Shown piece after piece: positions 18,250 through 24,490 of a stretch of 64,000 bases of DNA (positions are counted from its first letter, which is position 1; each line of letters starts with the position of its first letter). The stretch lies in assembly GCF_003351345.1 (NCBI RefSeq), contig NZ_QQTO01000027.1, forward strand, positions 1-64,000, written 5' to 3'. The position numbers and the translations under genes are program-made. The DNA is from Allobosea caraganae. GTDB lineage: Bacteria; Pseudomonadota; Alphaproteobacteria; Rhizobiales; Beijerinckiaceae. The notes below the pieces were generated by a model that saw only the letters and a list, made by a program, of their open reading frames with translations, was not told where the DNA came from and ran no database searches.

Positions 18250-18433
18250 GGATACAACAAAATGGCCGAGACCGCGCGCACCTTGGAGTTTCACAGCCGC
18301 GCGGTCGGGCTAGTTTTGTAACCTAACCGACGGCTTGTAGAGGCCCTTTTGCGCATTGCATCTGCTTCTCGGCCGTCATCCAGGGCCTGATTCATAGACG
18401 CAGTCCTTTCAGCCTCGGCTTCGAGGCTCCTAT

Positions 18434-18772
18434 CTACTGGTAGAAGGACCGCGTATCGGCTGTCATATGCTCGATGACAACCTGCTCGCCATCGAACCGA
18501 CCGGTGACCGTTCCAGGAAAACTGTCAGACTGTCGAATGTCGCCATCGGCGTCCCTGTAGACCAGCTCGACATGCCAGACGATCGGCCCCGAGAAGCTTC
18601 GACCGGAGATCGAGATCTCATCGTCGAACACTTCGACCGATTCGAACTGGGTATCGTTGGATAACACCGACAGGTCGTTGCCGCCTTCAGTCTCCCTGGG
18701 GTCCAATCCTCGAACGGCGATCGCGATAGCCCGCCGCATATGATCAGTCTTTGAGGTGCTCATCTTGGTCAT
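18434..18772 (-). CDS. small protein of unknown function, last gene of the QueC operon
   Basis: A 112-residue protein. ATG 18772 is chosen because it overlaps the stop of the FRG gene in an ATGA junction, the pattern seen through this operon. The first part is helical ('TDHMRRAIAIAVRGLDPRE'). The rest is acidic and beta-rich, with 'ESVEVFDDEISISGRSFSG', 'IVWHVELVYRDADGDIRQSD' and a closing strand. I do not recognise the family. Tight coupling to an FRG-domain gene suggests an immunity, adaptor or inhibitor partner, which is inference from position. A hairpin terminator lies about 185 bp downstream. Confidence 0.65.
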   Translation of the reverse strand: MTKMSTSKTDHMRRAIAIAVRGLDPRETEGGNDLSVLSNDTQFESVEVFDDEISISGRSFSGPIVWHVELVYRDADGDIRQSDSFPGTVTGRFDGEQVVIEHMTADTRSFYQ

Positions 18773-19557
18773 CTCGTCAGCATACCGATCCCAAGGCCGC
18801 TCTCGTATCGCCATTTGAGCATCTGGCAGAGCCCCGCAAGGTCAGCGTAGATGTGAGCATCGTCGATCCCCAGCGTGGACAGTCGGGAACGAAATCGTCG
18901 CCGCAGGTCCGGCTCGACCTCAAAGCGATCTTTCAAGAACGATTTCGGCGCCCAGGGCTGGTTGGGTTTGGGGTGGACGGAGAACAGGCCCCGCTGACTG
19001 ACGATCCGGGCGACGGAACGGTCTGGCAGCAAGAACCCTACCTTGCCAATCTTGAATGGATCTGTATCGGCGTCGGTGTCGATGACATCGTCCTCAGTAA
19101 TTTGGTGCGCATAGATGAAGGCCGATTTTTCAGCGGGACCAAAAGAGACGGCGAAGAAGGCGGCCACCAATGGATTAGTCGTCCAGTCTAACAGACGGGT
19201 TGGTAGACCATAGTGCTGTGCGAGCGCCAGCCAGTCCCAATCATTGGCTGGAAGAATAGGCAAGTGAAGTCCTGCCGACTTCTTGAACGCGTTGAACACG
19301 CGGATTTCTTCCGTCAGACGATAGTCCAGTCTCAGCCGCCCGACACTGGGCGTGTAGTCCCACTCTGGAGATCCCATGCCCCGAAAGACCCAGTTCGTGG
19401 CTCGACGCTGGTCGATGAAGGTCATGAACTCGTTCCAACGCTTAAGATCGAGCCGGACCAGTTCGATAGGCGGAAGCTTGGAGGGCTTGCCTTGAGTGGT
19501 TCGATTGACGACGGCAGGTCCCGCCCCCCTGCCCGACGGTGAGTTGATGTGCTTCAT
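18769..19557 (-). CDS. FRG-domain protein, candidate effector of the QueC operon
   Basis: A 262-residue protein with an FRG domain, named for its conserved Phe-Arg-Gly: 'NWVFRGMGSPEWDYTPSVGR' (FRG at residues 58-60) and 'AQHYGLPTRLLDWTTNPLVA' (about 113-132). FRG proteins recur in phage-defence and toxin contexts; their biochemical activity is not established to my knowledge. ATG 19557 overlaps the stop of the preceding kinase-like gene (ATGA), and its own stop overlaps the next start. Position near the operon's end, after the enzymes, suits an effector role, but that is inference. No membrane segments or signal peptide are seen. A second, distinct FRG protein is encoded at 52555-53784. Confidence 0.85.
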   Translation of the reverse strand: MKHINSPSGRGAGPAVVNRTTQGKPSKLPPIELVRLDLKRWNEFMTFIDQRRATNWVFRGMGSPEWDYTPSVGRLRLDYRLTEEIRVFNAFKKSAGLHLPILPANDWDWLALAQHYGLPTRLLDWTTNPLVAAFFAVSFGPAEKSAFIYAHQITEDDVIDTDADTDPFKIGKVGFLLPDRSVARIVSQRGLFSVHPKPNQPWAPKSFLKDRFEVEPDLRRRFRSRLSTLGIDDAHIYADLAGLCQMLKWRYESGLGIGMLTR

Positions 19558-20702
19558 GCCCCCTGGCTCCGAAGCAGATGATATAGAGCGCTTGCATAAT
19601 CCTCGACGAAATTTGCGTTGGGGAAAAAGGCGTCCAGTCCTGCAATCCCATTGCTAAACACAATTCGTCGCGAGGCTGTGGCCGACGACGCTGCGAGATC
19701 TCTCACTTCGTTCAGCATCGTGCGGGCTCCAACCAGCACCAAGGTTGGAACGTCGGCTGGCGCTCTGCTCCCCTCGCCATCTAGCTCCATTACGACCTCG
19801 ATTTTCTGGCGCTCCAGCCAGTCCAGCGTTGCGACGAGCAGCTGCCCCATCTCAAGTGTTTCGGAACCCAGAATCCGCACTCGGTCGGGAAAAAAGCCCG
19901 AGGAGCGTCGCGTTGGCAACGCGTGGTCCATCGGCAGGGGAAGACGGGCGTCTTGTATGAACCAAGCGAGGGACCGGGCGGCGCGATCAGCGGCGGCCTC
20001 GAGATCCTGCCCCTCCTCCAGCCAGGCATGGGCGAAGGCGGCCGCTAGCACATCGCCCGACCCGATTTTAAAGTAACTGGCTGACGCGTAAGTTGGCACT
20101 TTCACAGCTGAGCTGCGGCGCGGATGAAGTGTGACGTCGCCGAGCTCATTACGGAGCAGAATCGCAAAGTGTCTCAACGCCGAGTAATCGTTGTGCTCGA
20201 ATAGCTGGGCGATCCTGTCGGAGGCCGTTCTGGCCTCTGGCAACATGCGTTCGAGCTCTCGCTCCGAAATCACCATCACAAGTTCTTTTGCATTCGATCC
20301 GTTTTCAAAGAAGCCCTCGGTTTCGTTCTGCAATGAATAGACCACGCGTTCAGCCTGCACCCTGGCGGAGCCTTCGAGCATCCCAAACCGAAGAACCGAT
20401 GGCGCCACAACATCAATGGTCGGAAGTTGCCCCATCGCCGCGTTTGGAAAGTCGGTCAGCTGAAAAGGGTGTAGCCACTCGAACCGCATGCTCTCTGTCG
20501 CAGGGGAGATATGCCCCTTAAGTCCGGCACCCCGGAGCGACGCCATGACATCATCAGCATAATGTGGCGGCGCATAGGTGAAGAGCTCCGTGTCTGGCGA
20601 CAGGTGCTGAAGAGCAAGCGCTGCCCGAAGTCCTGATCCAAAAAGCCTGCGCCAATAGGGGTACAGGCAGAATTCGACGTATGAGCCACCCGCAACAATC
20701 AA
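19554..20702 (-). CDS. PfkB-family kinase-like protein, paralogue A
   Basis: A 382-residue protein paralogous to the kinase/deoxyribosyltransferase fusion two genes upstream. I choose TTG 20702 because it overlaps the previous stop as TTGA, exactly mirroring the ATGA start of the paralogue, and the protein then begins 'LIVAGGSYVEF' against 'MIVAGGIYREE'. Shared landmarks are YW/FW-x-RLFGSG, VLRFGMLEGSA, and the PfkB anion-hole and catalytic-base motif FKIGSGDV (214-217). The C-terminal third ('ILGSETLEMGQLLVATLDWL', then 'PTLVLVGARTMLNEVRDL') is Rossmann-like but lacks the Asp-Gly and Glu signature of the transferase, so that half is probably degenerate or redirected. Substrate is unknown; a nucleoside-like compound is likely from context. 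Confidence 0.7.
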   Translation of the reverse strand: MIVAGGSYVEFCLYPYWRRLFGSGLRAALALQHLSPDTELFTYAPPHYADDVMASLRGAGLKGHISPATESMRFEWLHPFQLTDFPNAAMGQLPTIDVVAPSVLRFGMLEGSARVQAERVVYSLQNETEGFFENGSNAKELVMVISERELERMLPEARTASDRIAQLFEHNDYSALRHFAILLRNELGDVTLHPRRSSAVKVPTYASASYFKIGSGDVLAAAFAHAWLEEGQDLEAAADRAARSLAWFIQDARLPLPMDHALPTRRSSGFFPDRVRILGSETLEMGQLLVATLDWLERQKIEVVMELDGEGSRAPADVPTLVLVGARTMLNEVRDLAASSATASRRIVFSNGIAGLDAFFPNANFVEDYASALYHLLRSQGA

Positions 20703-21055
20703 AACGCGGCCGCCTGACGGACGATCACCGTGCATCGCGTCGAAGATGACGATAGAACTACTGCGCGGTAGGCCACTCCCATTTTCATGCACGCTATTAG
20801 CTTAGTGAGACCAAGAAACGCCGAAAGCGACCCCACGATCTGACCGCTTGGTGCCTTGCATACGACGCTGACTGCTGGCGGCATCGGTACAAAATCAACG
20901 GCTAGCAAGTCGCCTTTATTGAGAATCCCGGCAACGGCCGGCTGCAGTCCGACGAGATCGATCTCGATGTCGATCTCGCAAGGGTCACCGGTCCCGCCCT
21001 CATTCCGAGATCGACGACGGCTCGGGGCGGGTTTGGGATCCGATGATCCTCCCAC
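20699..21055 (-). CDS. small beta-rich protein A (paralogue of the protein at 22838)
   Basis: A 118-residue product starting with GTG 21055, which shares one base with the QueC stop (TAGTG). After the initiator come Gly-Gly and a basic, flexible N-terminus. The folded part aligns with paralogue B: 'CEIDIEIDLVGLQP' with 'CDIVIDCDLLGIHP', KGD, VVCKAPSGQIVGSLSAF with VVCVTAEGAILGALTAF, and GLTKLIACM with GLSKLIRCL. The pattern (Lys-Gly-Asp, Gly-x-Ile-x-Gly, GLxKLI) faintly recalls HIRAN-type beta-barrels, but this is unproven. It overlaps the following kinase gene by four bases. Pairing of one small protein with one kinase, twice in the operon, implies a functional pair. Confidence 0.7.
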   Translation of the reverse strand: MGGSSDPKPAPSRRRSRNEGGTGDPCEIDIEIDLVGLQPAVAGILNKGDLLAVDFVPMPPAVSVVCKAPSGQIVGSLSAFLGLTKLIACMKMGVAYRAVVLSSSSTRCTVIVRQAAAF

Positions 21056-21669
21056 TACAGCTCCCCCACGCCTATTGCCGACTTGACCATTCCGTAGACC
21101 TCATCGACCGTTACACGATGCTTTGCGCATCCGCCGCATTGCCCGCACGCGTAACGGTGGGTATGGCAGGAGAACGTTAGACCGATCAGATCGTACGGGA
21201 AGCCGGAGCGCCGAAGCAATTCAGCTCCCGTCATCTCCAGCGCCGGCGCAACAAGTCGAACCGAGCCCTCTTGAAGTTGCAACAGCCGGTCCATCGCCTT
21301 CACGAACTCGACACTTCCATCCGCGTGAAGATCGGTCGAGACGATGCCGATCATCAGTTCCTCAAGGCCACGGCCGACCAGTGCCATCGCCGCCAAAGTA
21401 ATCAGACACTGGTTTCGATATGGCCAAAACTCGGGAGCCTGGGCATCCTTGTAGGGCGCTGCGTTCGACATATCGCCCGACCCGATGGAAGAGTGGTCAA
21501 TTGCCAAGACAAGATGTTGGAGCCCCATCTGATCACACAGCGCTTTCGAGGCGACGCATTCGCCTTCGGCCGACCTTTGTCCATAATCCACTGTGACGCA
21601 CAGATCCGGCCGATGCATCCATGCGAGCGCGGCGGAGTCCAACCCTCCGGACATCAGGAGCGCCTTCAT
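21055..21669 (-). CDS. QueC-family enzyme (7-cyano-7-deazaguanine synthase-like)
   Basis: A 204-residue PP-loop ATP pyrophosphatase of the QueC family. In tRNA queuosine synthesis QueC converts 7-carboxy-7-deazaguanine to preQ0 through an adenylated carboxylate. The PP-loop SGGLDSAA is at residues 7-14. The zinc site is C168, C175, C178 and C181 in CHTHRYACGQCGGC. It is shorter than usual (about 220-240), and no other queuosine genes (QueD, QueE, FolE) are nearby, so a housekeeping role is unlikely. QueC homologues are known defence components (QatC of Qat; Cap9 of type IV CBASS). ATG 21669 overlaps the upstream stop (ATGA). Whether it makes preQ0, or links a deazaguanine acid to a protein amine as reported for Cap9-type enzymes, cannot be read directly. 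Confidence 0.88.
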   Translation of the reverse strand: MKALLMSGGLDSAALAWMHRPDLCVTVDYGQRSAEGECVASKALCDQMGLQHLVLAIDHSSIGSGDMSNAAPYKDAQAPEFWPYRNQCLITLAAMALVGRGLEELMIGIVSTDLHADGSVEFVKAMDRLLQLQEGSVRLVAPALEMTGAELLRRSGFPYDLIGLTFSCHTHRYACGQCGGCAKHRVTVDEVYGMVKSAIGVGEL

Positions 21670-22841
21670 CTCACCGCCGCCCAGACCGAACGATAGACCG
21701 CAGCGCCGAAGTCGTCAGTGATCTCGCAGCCGCTTCCAGCGAGCATGGTCAAGCTTTCCGGCCGAGGCGCCTCCGAGAACGCGACCACCGGGATGCCGCG
21801 ATCACGGGCGTAGCCGAGTTCGAAAAGAGTACCTGCATCCTCCCCGTCAATCAGCGCGAGCACTGCGGAACATTCTCGTAGACCCGCGAGATCTCGGCCG
21901 GCAATCCCCGCCGCATCGCCTAATATCCCGACCTCGTGAAGTGGGGAAAATACGGATGCACCGAGTGACAGAAGGGCGTTCCGCGCCTCTTCGACAAGCC
22001 ACCTTTGGCCCAAAGTGAAGAAGGGACCGGCCAAATAAATCATCCCTGCCGTGCCACTTGGCGCTGGTACGAGCGGATACGCAGGCGTCAGCCGCTGCAG
22101 GTCCCGGCTTGCCACATAAGTTGCAACAGCTTGGGAGGCGTGTCGCGCTGCCTCTTCAGGCGAGAAGTGGCGGTCTGCCCACATGTGCGCAAATACCGCG
22201 CTGAAGACGTCTCCCGACCCAATTTTGAACAGGGATGGTGATTGGAAGGCTGGAATCTCCGTCTGTCTTGTTCCGCAATAAACGGCGGCGCCCCATGGGC
22301 CTCGTTTCACCACGACTAGAGCAGCTCCCGTGTCGTGAATGAGCCACCGCACGGCGTCCATCCCCGCCAAGCCGGTGCTGTGCTCAAGTTCCGATTGGTT
22401 CAACACGATAGCGAGCGCGTCAGCCATCGAGCCATTGGCCCGGAACTGAAGCGCTTCCGCCCAATTCTGAGGATCGTAGACTACACGCTCGCCCCGGACG
22501 ATCGCGCTGCCCTCCAGCATGCCGAACCGCAGGACCGCTGGTCCCGACGCTTTCAGGGGAGAAAAGACGTTCCTATTGTGGCCGTCGATCTCGGGGCGCG
22601 ACAGGGAATGAAAGTAACGGAAACAGATCTTGTTGGGGATCGGGGTCAGATGAGGCGTGACACCCATGCTGCCGAACGAACACCGAGCGTCCTCCGCCCA
22701 TTCTTCTGCGACATAGCCATATAGTTCGGTTCCTGCCGCGAGTCCGGCGATCGCCGTTGCCGCGCGACCGCCCGAGCCGAACAGGCGGTCCCAGAATGGA
22801 GCGATACATTCCTCTCGATAGATGCCGCCGGCCACGATCAT
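21666..22841 (-). CDS. PfkB-type kinase fused to a nucleoside 2-deoxyribosyltransferase domain
   Basis: A 391-residue two-domain protein. ATG 22841 is chosen for its ATGA overlap with the preceding stop; an upstream in-frame ATG at 22865 would add eight residues. The N-terminal ~255 residues are ribokinase/PfkB-like, with VVVKRGPWGAAVY and the signature SLFKIGSGDVFSAVFA (GSGD at 208-211, Asp the expected catalytic base). The C-terminal ~125 residues are nucleoside 2-deoxyribosyltransferase-like: MIYLAGPFF (267-275), GRDLAGLRECSAVLALIDG, and DAGTLFELGYA with the nucleophile-position Glu at about 341. Together they could exchange the base of a (deoxy)nucleoside and phosphorylate it, or hydrolyse nucleotides. 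No such fusion is familiar to me from housekeeping salvage. Cytoplasmic. Confidence 0.8.
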   Translation of the reverse strand: MIVAGGIYREECIAPFWDRLFGSGGRAATAIAGLAAGTELYGYVAEEWAEDARCSFGSMGVTPHLTPIPNKICFRYFHSLSRPEIDGHNRNVFSPLKASGPAVLRFGMLEGSAIVRGERVVYDPQNWAEALQFRANGSMADALAIVLNQSELEHSTGLAGMDAVRWLIHDTGAALVVVKRGPWGAAVYCGTRQTEIPAFQSPSLFKIGSGDVFSAVFAHMWADRHFSPEEAARHASQAVATYVASRDLQRLTPAYPLVPAPSGTAGMIYLAGPFFTLGQRWLVEEARNALLSLGASVFSPLHEVGILGDAAGIAGRDLAGLRECSAVLALIDGEDAGTLFELGYARDRGIPVVAFSEAPRPESLTMLAGSGCEITDDFGAAVYRSVWAAVR

Positions 22842-23173
22842 GAGACGCCGCCGACGACGTGGCAACGGCCGGCTCCCATATCCTGAATCGTGACGCTATA
22901 GGTCACGTCGCGCTCGAGGCAGCGTATAAGTTTGCTGAGACCCGGAAAGGCTGTTAGTGCGCCTAATATCGCTCCCTCCGCCGTGACGCACACTACCGAA
23001 CGGTAGGGCTCTCCCAGTTCGAGGCGGAGATGGAGTTGATCGCCCTTTAGAACGCGGTTCAAAGCGTCGGGGTGGATCCCTAAGAGATCGCAGTCGATGA
23101 CGATGTCGCAGTCGTCGCTTTCGCCGCCTGCGCTATTGCCACCTCCTGTAGTTCCAAGCTTTTTTCCGGCCAC
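22838..23173 (-). CDS. small beta-rich protein B (paralogue of the protein at 20699)
   Basis: A 111-residue product. GTG 23173 is chosen because GGGGAG lies six bases upstream and the resulting protein aligns end to end with paralogue A. The N-terminus is Gly-rich and flexible ('AGKKLGTTGGGNSAGGESDD'). The folded region contains 'CDIVIDCDLLGIHPDALNR', LKGDQLHLRLELGEP, GAILGALTAFPGLSKLI and a final RCHVVGG strand. Family unknown. It precedes the kinase-transferase gene with an ATGA overlap and lies 53 bp after the glycosylase. The repeated small-protein plus kinase arrangement points to an internal duplication of a two-gene unit. Confidence 0.68.
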   Translation of the reverse strand: MAGKKLGTTGGGNSAGGESDDCDIVIDCDLLGIHPDALNRVLKGDQLHLRLELGEPYRSVVCVTAEGAILGALTAFPGLSKLIRCLERDVTYSVTIQDMGAGRCHVVGGVS

Positions 23174-23226
23174 GAATCGCTCCCCAGAACAACCATAGCG
23201 TATCTTGGCGAACCTTAGGAATTCAC

Positions 23227-23937
23227 TCAGGTTGTAAGAGCGCGCATCTCCCGCCACATCAGCGCGTCCAGGTAGGAAGCTGGAACACGAAGGGCTGTCG
23301 CGAAGTCCAGGAACCGCGCTTCCAATGTCGCATAATCCCGTGGCAGTCGAACCCTCTCCGGAAACAGGCCCATCATCTGACCCGCACGGATGACGTGCAC
23401 ATCGAGGATCGCGACCGCATCCGTGCCTGTCCAATTCCGTACGATCCAAGACGCCGTCTTGGGTCCGATACCGGGAAGGGTGATAAGTTCTTTACGGAGA
23501 TCCAGCGGAGACAATTGGTCGACTGGAAGCTCGTCAAGCCGCCGTAGTGCTTCAAAGAGGCGCGAAGCACGTTGTCTTGGGAAGCGATACCGAACGAAAC
23601 GGCCCCCAACGTCGAGCGGTTCGACTAAGAGCGTCTCGATTCTTGCCACATCGAGAGGAGGGTTCAGCGCACCGGCAGTTTTAAGTCGCTGCCAGGCGGC
23701 CTGATTGACCTCCATCCGGATCCCGTAGCCGCCGAGAATGCAGAAGGCTATGTCGTCGGCTAGGAGAGACCCCGGCGGGCTCACATAGCGGTCATCGTCC
23801 GTCCACCCTGCAGAGGCGAGGCTGAACCAAAAGGCTGGACTAGGCACCCACTCCGGACGCCCAAAGATCACGCCCGGCACGATCTCCGTAGAAGGTGAGA
23901 AAGTAAGGGGGTTGTCAGCAGCGTCAGGCATATGCAT
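23227..23937 (-). CDS. OGG-type HhH-GPD DNA glycosylase/lyase, first gene of the QueC operon
   Basis: A 236-residue helix-hairpin-helix glycosylase. The HhH motif is LPGIGPKTASWIVRNW, with the catalytic-type Lys at 160, followed by the invariant Asp in AILDVHVIRAGQMMG (D179); both suit an 8-oxoguanine glycosylase/AP-lyase-like enzyme. The N-terminal half ('RPEWVPSPAFWFSLASAGW', 'DIAFCILGGYGIRMEVNQAA') is particular to a small subfamily, and there is no iron-sulfur cluster. OGG-type genes accompany QueC in type IV CBASS operons. ATG 23937 lies inside a 32-bp palindrome; a later GTG near 'VPGVIFGRPEW' with GGAG upstream is an alternative start. It could remove a modified base from DNA or release one from a nucleoside or conjugate; the substrate is unknown. 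Confidence 0.85.
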   Translation of the reverse strand: MHMPDAADNPLTFSPSTEIVPGVIFGRPEWVPSPAFWFSLASAGWTDDDRYVSPPGSLLADDIAFCILGGYGIRMEVNQAAWQRLKTAGALNPPLDVARIETLLVEPLDVGGRFVRYRFPRQRASRLFEALRRLDELPVDQLSPLDLRKELITLPGIGPKTASWIVRNWTGTDAVAILDVHVIRAGQMMGLFPERVRLPRDYATLEARFLDFATALRVPASYLDALMWREMRALTT

Positions 23938-23955
23938 AATTATGCATATGCCTGA
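23924..23955. promoter_or_regulatory. 32-bp perfect palindrome spanning two divergent start codons
   Basis: The half-site TCAGGCATATGCATAA is followed directly by its exact reverse complement, centred between 23939 and 23940. The glycosylase ATG (23937-23935) and the XRE-regulator ATG (23942-23944) both lie inside it, so both proteins begin Met-His-Met-Pro. It is the obvious operator for the XRE regulator. A dimer bound here would block both start regions. Confidence 0.85.
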
Positions 23956-24256
23956 ACAGTCCGCCGCGCAAGTCGGCTCTGCGATCGAAGCCCTAGAAGC
24001 TGCGCGCCGTCAGTCGGGAGCGAGCCAAACCGAGTGGGCTCGTCAGCTAGGGATTAGCCAGGGGCATTATTCCAAGGTTTTGCGAGGAAAGACGCGGCTT
24101 AGCCGAAGTTTATCCTTACGAGCTCGGGCGCTGATCAATGAGCCCGACCGGTCGGCATTCGAATCTGAGTTACTGCGCGCCGCACGCTCAGCGCCCCAGT
24201 TCCGGCAGCTACTTCAACTTCTGCTGGATATGCATTTTTATGGATTCCGCCCCTAA
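23942..24256 (+). CDS. XRE-family HTH regulator, divergent from the QueC operon
   Basis: A 104-residue protein with a Cro/CI-type helix-turn-helix ('GASQTEWARQLGISQGHYSK', then VLRGKTRLSRSLSLRARALI) and a short helical C-terminus. It is transcribed away from the eight-gene operon and starts within a perfect palindrome that also holds the operon's first start codon. The likely role is autoregulated control of the operon. A TTG start 30 bp upstream (23912) is possible. If the ATG is used there is no ribosome site, because the palindrome fills that space; a leaderless transcript or the upstream TTG would solve this. Confidence 0.8.
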   Translation: MHMPEQSAAQVGSAIEALEAARRQSGASQTEWARQLGISQGHYSKVLRGKTRLSRSLSLRARALINEPDRSAFESELLRAARSAPQFRQLLQLLLDMHFYGFRP

Positions 24257-24279
24257 GCTGATCGCCCCAAGAGTCCGCG

Positions 24280-24447
24280 GTGAGGCAGCAACGGCCATCT
24301 CGGCCAGCGTCGCGGAAAGACGTCGATCAGTTCAACTATGAAAATCCGGCTGAATCGCCTATTAAAATTGTGCTCGATCTCTCCGACGACGTTACCGAGA
24401 TGGGGGCAGCCCTGCGTCACGATCGGTATGACGACGACGTCGCATGA
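24280..24447 (+). CDS. very small ORF after the XRE regulator
   Basis: A 55-codon frame from GTG 24280, 23 bp after the regulator stop. The second half is protein-like ('DQFNYENPAESPIKIVLDLS', then DDVTEMGAALRHDRYDDDVA) and acidic, unlike random GC-rich frames. It may be a small second cistron or the remnant of a larger gene. No family is recognised. It converges on gajB with about 40 bp between. Confidence 0.35.
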   Translation: MRQQRPSRPASRKDVDQFNYENPAESPIKIVLDLSDDVTEMGAALRHDRYDDDVA

Positions 24448-24490
24448 ATGCCCCGTCACTATGCCTGAAGAGTTGCAAGGTAGGCGGCGT

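Noticed and set aside
18434..23937. Complete type IV CBASS
   Set aside because: QueC- and OGG-type genes are present, but none of the eight products shows a CD-NTase active site and no TGT-like gene is seen, so the label would be wrong.
18434..23937. Qat defence system or queuosine biosynthesis operon
   Set aside because: No QatA ATPase, QatB or QatD nuclease, and no QueD, QueE, QueF or FolE genes are adjacent.
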